Of a DNA stretch of 64,000 bases, positions 21,485-32,711 are shown piece by piece. This DNA is from Dermacentor variabilis (lineage: Eukaryota > Arthropoda > Arachnida > Ixodida > Ixodidae). Position numbers and translations under genes: made by a program. The stretch covers positions 129,068,105 to 129,132,104 of the forward strand of contig NC_134572.1 in the NCBI RefSeq assembly GCF_050947875.1. The letters run 5' to 3'. The notes under the pieces were generated by a model. The model was not told the DNA's origin, did not search any database, and was given only the letters and a program-made list of their open reading frames with translations. Positions within the stretch are counted from its first letter, which is position 1. The number at the start of each line of letters is the position of its first letter.

Positions 21485-24400
21485 CACCACACGCAGCGCG
21501 CCCGAATACCTCGATATCTGGCAGTGGAATTGTCGCTTTTTCAACAAGAAGGCAAGTGCACTCCAACTCTTCATCCAAAATCACCTATACTTCAAAATCA
21601 CCCCCCCCCCCCGACTTCATCTGCCTTCAGGAGGTCGGGGACCAGCTGATCAGGCTACGGGGTTACTACGTAATTAATTACGCGGGATCACCGAAGGACG
21701 CGGTTTTAGTTCACAAAACGGTGACGGCCGTGGGACAACATTCTCAACATCAGGACATTAATCACGTGCTAGTGGAAGTCCTCCCGCAGAAGAGGGGTAG
21801 ACGTAGCACCTTCATCCTGAATTTGTACAGTCCGCCGAGGGCTCAGCAAGACGACTTCCGCAACATCATTTACGACAGCGTAAGAGCCGCTGGCTGCAAC
21901 CAGCTGGTAGTGATGGGAGACATGAACGTTAGACACACGACTTGGGGCTACCAACAAGACACGTAAAGAGGGAGGGCGCTCCTCGATGCGGTTGACCAAA
22001 TGGGCCTCGAATATATAACCAACCTCCTCCAACCTACCCGAGTAGGCAACCGTGTAAGTCGAAACATGTTTCCGGACCTGTCATTTGTCAAAAACGTAAG
22101 GGAATACTCATAGGCGCACCTGGGCGAAACTTTGGGCAGCGATCACTACATCCTCAGAATTTCGGTATCCACGCCGAAACCCCCCACCCGAAAACGGTAT
22201 AACGGACATAGCAGAATGCATGCAGCACCTTCGCGACGCCAACATCCAAACCACTAAAACAATCCAGCGCACGGTCGAGACGCCCGAAGTCGACCGCCGG
22301 CTCTTACACCTGTGGGAAGCCCGTGAGGGCCTCCTCAAACGGTGGTAGCGACAGCGGTTAAACCGGAAACTACGTCTACGAATCGAGAAAATAACAGACG
22401 AAGCCAGAAATTACGCAAACGAGCTCACGCAGCAAATTTGGGTACAGTTTCGAACCTCGCTCAAGGGTACCCTGAGTACGGCGCAGACGTGGGCCATCCT
22501 ACGTTGCCTGATCGAGCCTGACAAGGCGAAATCGACAACCAGTCGGACGCTTCTAGAAATCGCTCACAATTTCCCCGGAAACGACCAGGATCTGATTAAC
22601 ACCCTAAAAACCAGGTACCAGGGTAGCGACCCCATACGACCCTGCCTCCTAAAATACGAAGCAGAAGCAAGACCAGAACTGGACGCTCCCATCACGGAGG
22701 AAGAGGTGTATGCCGCGGCACGAGCCTCACAGCGCAACACTGCTCCCGGAGTTGACAAAATCACCAATGTCATGATTAGAAGCCTGAGCCCAATGCACAT
22801 CCAGGACTTGACCGAATGCCTGAACGGGGAACTCTGGAGCAAGGGCCACGTACCAAACGAGTGGAAACACGCGGAAATCGTGGCCATTCCCAAACCCGGC
22901 AAGAAGCCCGCGATCGACGCCCTGCGTCCCATCTCGCTGACTTCGTGCCTCGGCAAGCTGTACGAGAGGGTCATCGAAACTCGCCTCCAACATTACATAG
23001 AGGACGGTGACCTCTTCCCGCACACCATGCTTGGCTTCAGGCCGGAACATTCTGCGCACGATGCGTTCCTAATCCTAAGGGAAGTTCTCAAGGGCATCCT
23101 GAAGGGAGGAGAACACCTCCTGCTCGCACTCGACCTAAAAGGGGCATCTCTCACGAGGCCATTCACAAGGAACTGAACGACATCAGCTGCGGGGAGCGCA
23201 TCTTTAATTACGTTAAATCGTTCCTGACGGGCCGGACGGCAACCATCGGAATAGGCCAGACTCGATCGGGTACGATCGACGGGCCGATCAAAGGAACACC
23301 GCAAGGGGCGATAGACTCCCCGATTCTCTTCAACGTCGCAATGCTAGCACTGACCAAAGAGCTGCGGAAGATCCCCGACCTAGGTTACGCCCTGTACGCA
23401 GACGACATCACTCTCTGGGCCACCAAGAGCTCCCTAGCGCGAGAAGAGGCGACCCTTCAAGAGGCCGCAACGGCCGTGGAGAGATTTGCGGCACCGAGCG
23501 GGATGCGTTGCGCGCCCGAGAAGTCCGAGGTGATCCGGGTGCACGGAGGAGGAATCTACAAATCCCACGGCCCTATCGACCTATATCTTGAGGGCCAGAA
23601 ATCACGGAATGCGATAAGACTAGGATTCTGGGTTTTTGGATCTAGAGCAACCTGGAAGCCTCCCACACCATCCAAACCCTAAGGTCTGCCACCAACCAGG
23701 TCTCGCGGATTATCAAACGAATTACAAGAAGCCGCAAGGGCATGCGAGAAGAGGAAACGTTTTGCCTCGTCCAGGATCTGGTGATCAGCAGAATAAAGTA
23801 TAGCATGCCGTGTCACTACCACTCGCTAAACAAACGCGACCAAGAACAAGTCGATGCCATCATCAGAGGCGCGTACAAAACGGCCCTGGGTCTCCCTGTC
23901 ACCACCTCAAACGAGAAGTTAGCGGCCATCGGGATCCACAACACCTTCGCTGAGCTGTCGGACGCGGTTCTTGCCTTGCAAAAGGCCAGACTACAGAACA
24001 CGGCGGCGGGCAGAGCCATACTCCACCGGACCGGAACGGCAACGGAGCTCCGTGCCCTCGATGGGCAAAGATCACTCCCGTCTGAAGTCAGAGGCAAGAT
24101 CAAGGCGAACCCGATACCGAAGCACATGAGTCATGAACTCCATGAAGGACGACGCAAGGCTCGCGTCGACAGACAGCACCGACAATTCAAGGGTGACCCG
24201 TACGTAACGTACGTGGACGTGGCAACGTACCCTGTAGGGGGCCTCTTCGCGGTAGCCGCCGTGAACTGGAGAGACAACTCCTTGACTTTCGCGGCCTCCG
24301 TAAGGGCAGAGACCCCAACGGCGGCTGAGACCATAGCCGTGGCGCAGGTAATAAAGCAAGAAGACAGGGTAAGCAGGGAAGTTCATGTCGTTACCGACTC

Positions 24401-24993
24401 GCAACAGGCCTGCCGTAACTTTACCAACGGATGAACACCGCTGCTGGCGGCTCAGATTCTAGGCCCGAGGCTGCAAGAATACCATCAGATCACGTGGACG
24501 CCAGGCCACGCGGGTCTGGAGGGGAACGAAAGGGCGAACGCCCTAGCTCGAGCGCTAATCAATCGAGCGGGGCAAGACCAATCGTCTCATCAGACCCCAC
24601 CCTTTACCTTCATGCCCCTGCCGTCCAATTACTGCGACTGACTCGAGATCCAGCGACTCAACCACAGGATTTATCCTCCGCCTCACAGAAAGATCAGCAC
24701 TGAAGATGCAGTAGCTCTCCGACTTATTCAGACCAACACATTTCCAAACCTACACAGATACAGTAAAATGCTCCCACATACATATCGCGGCATCTGCCCC
24801 TAGGTGCGGCGACGCACGCCCTACACTCTTTCCCATCTCGTGGGAGTGCGGGGGCAAACCTCAACGCTTAAACACGCCTAGCACGTCATTTGAGCGGTGG
24901 GAGGTACAGCTGACCGGCGATACCCTGATGGGACAAGAAGCTCTCCTCTAGCAAGTACGTCGAGCAGCCATGGCCAGTGGAGTCCTGGAATGA
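21477..24993 (+). pseudogene. LINE ORF2 (endonuclease-RT-RNase H), multiply broken
   Basis: ATG at 21477 overlaps the ORF1 stop by eight bases. Endonuclease segments are IWQWNCRFFN, DFICLQEV and VVMGDMNVRHTTWG, with a C-run frameshift near 21600 and TAA at 21964. RT segments are NTAPGVDKITNVMIR, AIPKPGKKP, DALRPISLTSCLGKLYE and YADD (about 23395-23406). A small deletion near 23142 removes the residues after DLKGA. RNase H segments are YVDVATYP, AETIAVAQ and VTDSQQACRNF (then TGA at 24432), followed by WTPGHAGLEGNERANALAR. The ORF ends VLE-stop at 24991-24993. It is non-functional. Confidence 0.87.
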
Positions 24994-25322
24994 CACCACC
25001 CACTCGACCTCAAGAGCAACCACCTCGATGGTCCGAATAAATGTTTTCTCTCTCTCTCTCTCGAATGCTTAAGAATATCCACGCGTAATATTATTAGAGC
25101 ATCGCCGTATGTAAAAGACTGAAACATCCACATCCAACGAATAATTTTTCACTTCATGATCAACTGATAAACATAAATCAAGACACAGAATGTAGCATTG
25201 CGAGACACCCTTATCGAGCATACAACGTATAGGCAAACTGATGTATAGGCTGCTGTAGTCTCCTATATAGTTCTATCCAGGAAGTTAGGACACTGCGTGG
25301 TTTGAAGAAGCGCGGGGCTTAC

Positions 25323-25397
25323 TCGTTCAGGCCCCTCGGGCTGCTGCTTCTGGGTTGAGCTGGGTTCTGGAGGCATCACCGTATCTCTAGGAGCCAT
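25323..25397 (-). CDS. M13 metallopeptidase (neprilysin/ECE-like), first coding exon
   Basis: ATG at 25397 is in a strong context (gggaaaATGGCT). It opens 25 codons beginning MAPRDTVMPPEP and rich in Pro, Gln and Glu. They end at CGA before a gtaagc donor, in phase 0, which joins exactly to exon 2 (13420, phase 0, DENSIPEP). The continuing acidic, proline-rich composition across the junction supports one cytoplasmic N-terminal tail. The intron to exon 2 is about 11.9 kb and carries the LINE at 19392-25063. The start is inferred from sequence, without transcript evidence. Upstream 25398-25700 should hold the 5' UTR and promoter, but I see no clear core element. Confidence 0.72.
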
Positions 25398-25399
25398 TT

Positions 25400-27725
25400 T
25401 CCCGCGGCGACATTTAGGACCACGGCGCGTGGAATCTCAAGAGCAAACTTCTTCTTCTCGTTCTTCCACGAAAAAAAAAAGAACATTCAGGTCGTGGAAA
25501 AAACTGATAACGCACTGGTTCACAAGAGACGGAGATACTACAATATTTAATTAGAGGAGAGAATGACAGTATGAACGCAACCCCGTGCGTTATTTCGTTT
25601 AATCTAGAGTTTCAACCAGAGCGCGTTGCATTGGCAACCATATCGAGGTGTTAAAGAGAGTTAAGGCTGGTAGTGTTATGGGCAGTATATATTATAAATT
25701 ACAATAAACACTCGACTGAATGAACACCCATGGGGTCAAAGAAACTAGTCATGAGGTCAAAACGACTTCCGGTCGCTGGAAGAGATTTCGCTTCACGTCG
25801 ATTCTGATTTCTGAAACCAGGATAGACAGGTTTAGCAACTCGTCTGCACTCTGACGTTTGGGCAGTTGCTTCACAAAAACATCTCAACGTATCAGTCTCT
25901 CGTTTTAAACGGGAAAATAAGCCAGTGTATTTTGTAATAGGACGACTCGACTAGGCAGGCGTTGTGCCCCTTCCGGATGCCAGCCTGCTCCTCGCTTTTC
26001 CTTTCCTGCCATGTGTATGTATGTTTTAAATTAATAATAATAACAATAATTTCGAAATACCGGCATGCCTGTATCCATTCCAGTGCACATATTTGTGAAT
26101 TGCATAACTATATAATAAATATTTTACATACTTTCAAAAGGAGTCGAAAGGTGTGCTTTTCAAATCAAAATGCAATCGTCGAAGGAAGGTGAGGAGATGT
26201 TACCGTGCGAGAAGAACAAGGGGATCTGAGTGGATCGATTCTTTGCTAGTCGCAATCATACGAGGACAATGAAGCCAGATAAAACATAGCGTAAGGTAAT
26301 TGTTGTGTTTAACTGATATGTAGAAACAATCAAAGTAGAAGAAAATGAAAGTGGAGGGAGTTTAACCTGCAACAATTAAGCTCCCTCGGCGCCATCCTTC
26401 CGGCCACTTTCTACGGTATTTGTTTGCAAATCTAGCCCTTGGGGTGGTAGCGAGCGCCGCTCTCTGCCAAGGCGGCGGACATGGAAAGTACTTTTAACAG
26501 CAGGCGTCACGTATCACGTAAGCTTGTAGTCGGGCGACTGGTCAATAAATCCCAACATACTACGTCACGGCATCAAGGCTGCCAAATTCGTGGCTCTCGC
26601 TATGCAATGAGCGAACACGAAAGGCTTGACGCCTGTTCTCGGCCCCTACATTTGTAGGGACCGGGATGTAGGGACCGGGCAAACTTGTTGGATCGAATCC
26701 AACAAAGTTTACTGTGATTAAGTATGCACGCGGAAGAATAACTGATAAAAAACACATTGAAGTACAATTAAACTATTTTTATCCCGACAAAAATTTCAGG
26801 TCGTAAGAAGTTACAGGTGTAGCTCCGGTCGGTGGAGCATCGCCAAGCGTCAAAATATTGGCCTCCACTGTATCTACAACTGCGTCCTAAGCCATCGAGG
26901 ATACCGGACGATGTTACCAGATTGACTACCAGTCATGCTCTTTAAGTTCCCGCGCGAGCCTACTGCAAAATAGTTTAGCTTCTTGCACGTTAATCTTCAA
27001 AGCAATGTTAAACTTGCATATTCACGTCATATCTTTCTTGTAAGTAAACGATACCCAACAACAGTAGCGTCATCTCATCCTATTTTTGTGAAGTCCGATC
27101 TGATCGAACTGCATTTTGCCGATTAAGGCAAGTTTCCAAACCGCTTGAGTTCTGTTTGCTGGGAAGCGGATATAGTAGTAAAATTGACAGATCAATTTAC
27201 AGAAACTGCTTTTGGAAAGTTGGTAATGTCATCAACATGACTGACAAGAATTGTATGAAGTGTGCATACTATAGATACATTTCCGTTTAATGCCGAAGTA
27301 TGCTTCAATGCCAATTTTGTCATTAGTATCTTATCACAAAAGGTTATTAATTAGCATTTTGAGAAATGCTACAAATTTCAATTGCCTGGGATATTAGTCG
27401 ACAAATCTAAAAAAAGAACTTGAATAGTAATGCAGCGGAACTTCAGAAAGCTATCGCTGACTTTGATAATAATCGGCAGCGGTTTCAACCGGAACTTTCT
27501 ACTGCGAAAATGAGTCCTTAACTCTACATCACACCACCTCTCTTTGGTTTTCCTTAGTACAAAACATTTCAACAGCACAGTTTCAGGCTCATATATATGG
27601 ATTCGAAACAGCCCGAAAAGCGTGAATGAACAGGACAAAGCAAGGACAAAAAGGACACTAACATGTACTGCGCATAACGCAGAGGGGAGTTCAAATACAC
27701 TTGTGTACTTATAGCTGTACGTTAA
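25400..27725. other. Upstream/intergenic region of the M13 gene
   Basis: No exon was recognised. 26340-26560 has a promoter- or LTR-like look (GC-rich, followed by 'gtcaataaatccc'), but I found no partner repeat. A 14-bp tandem pair, 'tgtagggaccggg' twice, lies at about 26650-26680. A tRNA A-box-like word lies at about 26818 without a convincing B box. Confidence 0.4.
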
Positions 27726-27734
27726 AAAAAAAGT

Positions 27735-27815
27735 TTGTCGAAATTATACCGGAGTCTCTCACTGCGGCGTACCTCATAATCATATCGTGCATCTGACACA
27801 TGAAACCGCAGAATT
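27735..27815 (+). mobile_element. Ruka-like SINE fragment (copy 3)
   Basis: Only the 3' half of the family body is present: 'gtcgaaattataccggagtct', 'actgcggcgtacctcataatca' and 'aaccgcagaattta'. The tRNA head is missing, so the fragment is 5'-truncated. Confidence 0.7.
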
Positions 27816-27819
27816 TAAC

Positions 27820-28630
27820 TTTAATAATTTTAATTGAGACTACTGTGGGGAGTGCGCGGACATGCTTCTGGCTTTCCATACACCACCACATAACCGCTGA
27901 CTTCATTATCTCGTAGTGAGTGAGTGCAATTGTTTGAGTAAAAAGCAGGGACTGGAACGCTACCTTCACTGCGGAAGAATTCTGCTGTCGCTGCAAATTG
28001 AAGTTGAGAGCAGAAGGAATCACTGAAGTCGGCTGTGCCGTACTTCCCACGGACCCCTCTGTAGCCGCCTTTACACTGTTTGTATAAATGCTGCATACTC
28101 TTTATCTTCGTTTCATCTCTACAGCGGATGAGTAATGTGCAGCGTCTACATACTCGCCATCCATCACCATTGCGCAGCCTAGCCAACACCGAGGATCTCG
28201 GAAGCTCGGCTCGTGAGCCACGAGCAAGAACACGCTATCGCTCTCGGCCGGTCTGGCCGCCACATCCGTCGCTCCGCTTGTCGTCGAATTTCCGCATAAA
28301 CCTAAGGATGACGCTATACGCAACGTAGCCCGCCGTCGTGTCATTCCTTGTGGTGACGAATGCGACAACCCCGCTGCGCTTCGATCAATCAGCCCTGCCG
28401 GAGCCAGGGCAGTGTTGTCGCTTCCGCTGATGAGCGTTGTGGGCACATACACTAGCGTTCCTGCCGAGTAGGAACGCGGCACATACGTGGCGCAAACGCG
28501 CCTCAAACGTGGTGCATACATTTGTCTGCGCCGGAACGGACAAGAAGTGTCAAGCTAAATCTATCTAATCCGGATTCCTTTGCGAGCTAACAAACGCCGA
28601 CGGCTTTCTGTCAAGATGCTATTCCGGGCA
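27820..28630. other. Intergenic, GC-rich block of unknown nature
   Basis: 28100-28540 is GC-rich with an open frame of about 139 codons on the minus strand. The frame shows no domain, no signal peptide and low-complexity composition. I do not support it as a gene. Confidence 0.4.
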
Positions 28631-28632
28631 CC

Positions 28633-28770
28633 GCCTAATTCCGCTATATTGTCAAATCCCGTAATGGCGACGTTTAGAACCAATTAGAAGCGCATAGAGG
28701 GCTGCAACGGCCTCTCCGATTGGCTCAAAATGTCGCCATTGTAGAACCTGTCAAGATGGCGGAATTTAAC
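28633..28770. repeat. Foldback element
   Basis: Imperfect inverted arms of about 52 bp (28633-28685 and 28718-28770) surround a loop of about 32 bp. The left arm 'aattccgctatattgtcaa' pairs with the right arm 'tgtcaagatggcggaattt'. The inner words 'aatggcgacgtttagaaccaat' and 'gattggctcaaaatgtcgccatt' also pair. This is consistent with a short non-autonomous DNA transposon. Confidence 0.65.
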
Positions 28771-28811
28771 AATGTCCAAAATAGCACCCTTGGCCTCGTC
28801 TCCTGCAGCGT

Positions 28812-29110
28812 TCAGACGATGATACTTTAGTGGCATCCCCATTGAAGCGGGATGACGACAAATGACCTAGCCTGCTTGAGTTAATAGGTATGCTATACAT
28901 GCATTTCACTGTATTATTTTCTGCATACATCTCCTTAATCTTCTTGTCTCATCCTCAAAACTGCGAGATCCCGTATTGCTACCTATGCCTGTAACGGATC
29001 CGGTCTTAACCTCTTCTCTTTTTTATTCACCGATACTCCAAAGGACTCTTGCTTAACTCGGCTACTGACTGGTTGATGCTTCCGTCCACTTCAAATGTAG
29101 GTGCTCCTGG
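28812..29110 (+). repeat. Dispersed LINE-3'-UTR-like repeat, copy 1
   Basis: Shares 'tggcatccc.ttgaa.cgg', 'cgacaaatg', 'gcttga', and late blocks 'gatgcttccgtcc' and 'tc' with 39228-39520 in the same order and orientation. The T/C-rich composition is typical of a LINE 3' UTR. It is immediately followed by a LINE ORF2 tail. Confidence 0.5.
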
Positions 29111-29113
29111 AAG

Positions 29114-29535
29114 GTGTACGTTATCTATGGCTCTCTAGGTACTCGCCCAAACATTACAGAGGGAGCAGGAGACTTTACCCTACCACATAATTCCCTTGAC
29201 CGAGGTGATGCTGTTGCGTGGCGACAGCTTCAAACTAATTCATTTCCTTCTCTTCTTTTTCTTCACCTCTTCCACCCCACACAATATCCTGTCCTTACTG
29301 TGCAGCAAAGCCCACAGTATATCATTGCACCTGGGAGTGCCCACACCCTCCGGGTTACTCCCCTATTCCTTCACCTTCACCTACTTCCCGGGAGACTGCG
29401 CTGTTTAGACCCGCAAGAGCAGAGACGGCTGATCCGGTGGGCACGCGGAGGGGCGCGAGCCAATGGGGCCCTGAACTAAAGGCTCCACCCTACGAGGAAG
29501 TCTCCCTACATCAGTGATGATGAACATCAGTGATC
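29114..29535 (+). pseudogene. I-type LINE ORF2 C-terminal fragment
   Basis: It encodes remnants of the segment after RNase H: DAVAWRQLQTNSFPSLL, then HLFHPTQYP, then RRLIRWARGGARANGALN and a stop. This parallels the VRRAAMASGVLE ending of the LINE at 19392-25063. The Cys/His segment between these blocks reads partly in another frame (ITLHLGVPTPSG), showing frameshift decay. It is a 5'-truncated relic. Confidence 0.6.
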
Positions 29536-29539
29536 ATGT

Positions 29540-32535
29540 TCTCTCACTGGGTGACCCCCTTCGCATTCCATTAGCGTGTCCAGAGTGTCTTTGAATTTTT
29601 GCTGCAGCATGCACACGAGTCGTGTTGCGAATATTTGGTTCGGTATGTTTGTCCTAATAGGCAACTAGTTAGAGCCTCAAATAACAAGGCATTGCCCTAT
29701 GTGTTATTGTACAGACTTTCCTTCCCAATTCCTCTCGTCTCATTCTTTTAAATTTCCATGGTCTTCTTTTATTTCAATTCTTTGCATCCAATTCGCAGTC
29801 TCAGCTTCCCTTAGTTTTTTTTTTCTGATAACTCCTAGTTTTCTCTTTGCACTTTCAATTACCCTGTACTCGGTTGCCAACATAACTTCCTCCAACCTGT
29901 GTCCACGCTTTCAAGGTACCAATACTTGTGCACTTCAGCCGTCCATTTACCTTGATCCATGTTCCCGGGTCTTTCTTCAACTGCAAGGCCTGCAAAGCCG
30001 CTGGCGCCGTTCCTCCTTTCGCCAGCGCTTCCAGACACCATCAGTGCAACGCTAAGCCTTGCTTTTGTTTTCAGTGCTTCGCTCTTCTGTCTAAACTGTC
30101 ATTTTTTTTTTCTTTAGAGCCAAACTGTTAGTGCGGCTTGAAGCTGTAGAAAACCTTATGTGCGTGCGTGTTCTCACACTAGAAAATCTTACGTGCGTGC
30201 GTGTTCTCACATTCTCCTAAAAAAAATATGATGATGTGCAGACAAATTTTGAAGCGTCTAGTAACTAGGGTTTGAAAGGAAATTGGTAAACCCTCTTTCA
30301 CGCTCGGAAAAACACATAACCTACAGGGCTACAGAAATCTGCATCGGGAGTTTTTCAAGTTGCTATACAATTTTCTCATTGACACTTTTCATTTAATTAT
30401 AATATTTGAGAATTTGATTGAGGCTAATTATCTAATTAGACGGAATTCGAAAAATAATCCAAGTATCCCCAAGCGACGCCAAACAACGTCACCTAGGTTC
30501 TGTTCATCTACGCGTGGCCTTTGCATATTTTTTAAACCTTGGTGCATGAAGTTGGGACGCCCTGCATATTATATATATATATAATCGCGCGCGAACATTT
30601 TTTTCCACTTTGACACTCCTAATGCTAGCTAATTAAAACAGCACGTAGGATCTGGTAACTGCGCGAGAAGACTGGACACACACTCCGGAAGCGCTTTTGT
30701 AAACGTGACCGCACCGCCTTGCGTACCGTAGAATGCAGAATTTAAGATTTAGATGACGCATATAATTGCATAATTCCGTCCAAATTCCATTTGTAGTTGA
30801 GCATATGCATATAATTCAGTGTGCACCATCCCTCACCGACTGTTATGACCAGAAATCATCCACAGAGCACCTGATTCGTCTTAGGCGTAGAAGTAATATG
30901 TCGATAAAACACACTTATGTAATGCGATGCAATCTTTTTTTTTCGTAAATTAGGTCAACTGATAAATGAAAGCAGGGATCGTAATAATAAATCTACAGTT
31001 GCATAGCCTTCCTACCTTGAACATTTGTGGTCAGAAAGTTGAAACAACTTGAACGAGGCAGTAGCAGTAGCGCATTGGATTGGAACATACGAATGAGCTA
31101 GAGTAACAGCATATCGTTGACATTCGTGAAAGCCTTTACGCCCTCACTGACGCGCTCTCGGTCGGTCGTTGTATTTAGGCTACGTAATTACGGGAAGGTG
31201 CCCGCAAGTTCAAAGGAAACTGCTAACAACACGTAGTAAGTCTCGACCGTCTGCAACGCTTTCCCTATATTTGATAACACGACGCAATCTGTGCATAGTA
31301 TTATAATGTGTACTCAGGAGCACGTTGTCAATGCCCTTCAACCGCTAACTTTCAGCGAAGTCGACAATAGCAACTTTACAGTCACTTTTCGTTCGTACAT
31401 GGGAACGCGAAACATCATTCGCTACAGTGATGTGATGGTGCAGACTGCTGAATGTAATTAGCGAGTGTGCGTTATGCGGCGGGTACGGTGTCCCCCTAGC
31501 TCACTACAACAATACGCAACGCCAGGTGAGACCAACGGATGGAACCTCGTGATTCCTCGTTTCGGAAGGACAATGGCGTTCTCCAGTGCAGGCACACTAA
31601 ATTGGGCGTGTCGTATGCCACGACACATGAGTGTACGACACGTGCTATAGGGTAATACGGCAGATGCACAGGTCGCAAAAGACGTTGAAGTAAGGGCGAA
31701 CATGACGATGATGTAGATGATGATGATGCTTCGGAGACACGGAATGCACACACGTTGATGTCAGTTTGCTCTCTTGGGCGATTCGCACCCGTTGGCTTGA
31801 CATCACAATGACTGGTACCCTCTCGGGATATTTCGGCCCGAGAGGCCTTTCACTCTGAAAGAGAAGGAATTTAGTAAAATAAAATATTAAATAAAGCAAA
31901 AGTACAGAAGCAAGTGACATTTACCTTCCACACCATAATTTTACGATACAGTGGAAAGTAGGAGAGCGGCAACTCTACAGGCTCTAATTCAATATCGGCC
32001 ACTCTGCACTTCAGTTGGGAGCTCTCCCAAAACGCCATTCGTAAACAGCACTGATATTGTTACATTCATATCGTAGTCTAATGTTATGAACAAATAAAAC
32101 AAGCACTCGCCTAAGGCTAAAAAAAGAATAGTTATTCCAATGAAGAACAAAAACAAGTCAGTCAGGCACATCGACAGCGCTTCTTACGGGGCCAGTTCGA
32201 GCTGCGAACCTTGTTCGCAAGTTGGAGCAAGTCGAGAGGGCCAGACTGTTTATGCGTTAGCTGGCAAACAGTGCGGATGTTGCCTAAGCCTTAATGTACC
32301 CCGCGGGGACCGGGAACGGCCCCGAAACGTCACTTGTGTGTTTCTGTACATCACAGGCGAGTGCTCATATTATTTTGTGTTGACCCAACATTATACTACG
32401 CAAAGGCATTCATGTTACTGCCGATCAACACGGGAGATGGTAGCGGCAATACTCCTGGATCTTAAGCTTATGCGACAAAGTTACACGGCGTGGGTTGAAA
32501 CACATAGCGTCGACTCTATTTACTAGGAGGTAAAT
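29540..32535. other. Intergenic region downstream of the PKG-like gene
   Basis: No gene was recognised. A 33-bp tandem duplication lies at 30147-30212. Elsewhere the sequence is AT-rich with T-runs. A plus-strand open frame at 32140-32526 (128 codons, Cys-rich in places) lacks any family signature and is not supported. Confidence 0.45.
30147..30212. repeat. 33-bp direct tandem duplication
   Basis: Units 30147-30179 and 30180-30212 each begin tagaaaa and end gcgtgcgtgttctcaca. They differ at only a few bases. Confidence 0.88.
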
Positions 32536-32539
32536 CCTG

Positions 32540-32580
32540 ATAAATCCGTGAATGCGTGGGCAACGCATTCACGGATTTAT
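32540..32580. terminator. Perfect 18-bp hairpin at the 3' end of the PKG-like gene
   Basis: Arms 32540-32557 (ataaatccgtgaatgcgt) and 32563-32580 are exact reverse complements around a 5-nt loop. On the minus strand an AATAAA (32576-32581) overlaps the outer edge of the hairpin, 13 nt after the stop codon at 32595-32597. It could shape the mRNA 3' end, or be an unrelated palindromic insertion. Labelled terminator only because of its position. Confidence 0.5.
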
Positions 32581-32594
32581 TCACGGTCAGCAAG

Positions 32595-32711
32595 TTAACG
32601 TCTCAAGAGCACTCGCCTGGTGAAGCTGTCCCAGTCAACATGGCGGAAGAACGGGTGCTTCATCACTTCGTAGAAGCCCGTTGAGCGACAGCCCAGACGA
32701 AGCCGAGGTCT
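32595..32711 (-). CDS. PKG-like pseudokinase, last coding exon
   Basis: Begins after a ttatttcag acceptor in phase 0 and encodes RPRLRLGCRSTGFYEVMK, HPFFRHVDWDSF and a basic end, then TAA at 32595-32597. RLGCR-x-GFYEVMKHPFF-x-x-xDW is the conserved end of AGC kinase domains (RLG ... HxWF ... W). The protein stops right after the Trp-containing segment. It therefore lacks the AGC C-terminal tail and hydrophobic motif. An AATAAA follows 13 nt downstream. Confidence 0.9.
   Translation of the reverse strand, partial: RPRLRLGCRSTGFYEVMKHPFFRHVDWDSFTRRVLLRR

Larger units (their letters stand above)
19392..25063 (+). mobile_element. Nearly full-length I-type LINE with RNase H, decayed
   Basis: A two-ORF non-LTR retrotransposon. 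ORF1 carries CCHC zinc knuckles. ORF2 carries endonuclease, RT with YADD and RNase H. The 3' end is 'ccgaataaatgttttc' followed by (TC)n to about 25062, a tail typical of these tick elements. It sits inside intron 1 of the M13 gene, on the strand opposite to the host gene. Multiple frameshifts and nonsense codons in both ORFs make it inactive. The 5' boundary is approximate. Confidence 0.88.
5666..25397 (-). other. M13 metallopeptidase gene span (5' part)
   Basis: Three exons (25397-25323, 13420-13184, 5833-5666), all phase 0, give 160 N-terminal residues: cytoplasmic tail, single transmembrane anchor, then the first conserved ectodomain block. The remaining roughly 600 residues typical of M13 enzymes, including the zinc site, should lie beyond the left edge. 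Introns of about 11.9 and 7.4 kb are filled with LINE, SINE, gag and noncoding repeat copies. Ticks have many M13 paralogues, so no orthologue name is given. Confidence 0.78.

Noticed and set aside
26810..26900. tRNA-like A-box word (gtagctccggtcggtggagc)
   Set aside because: No acceptable B box, anticodon stem or acceptor pairing follows. At most it is a SINE head fragment.
28102..28521. 139-codon minus-strand open frame
   Set aside because: Lies in a GC-rich block where several frames are open. No domain, and the composition is low in hydrophobic core residues.
32140..32526. 128-codon plus-strand open frame just beyond the pseudokinase 3' end
   Set aside because: Cys-rich in parts but with no signal peptide, domain or codon pattern I recognise, and no splice or promoter support. 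It overlaps the palindrome region only by proximity.
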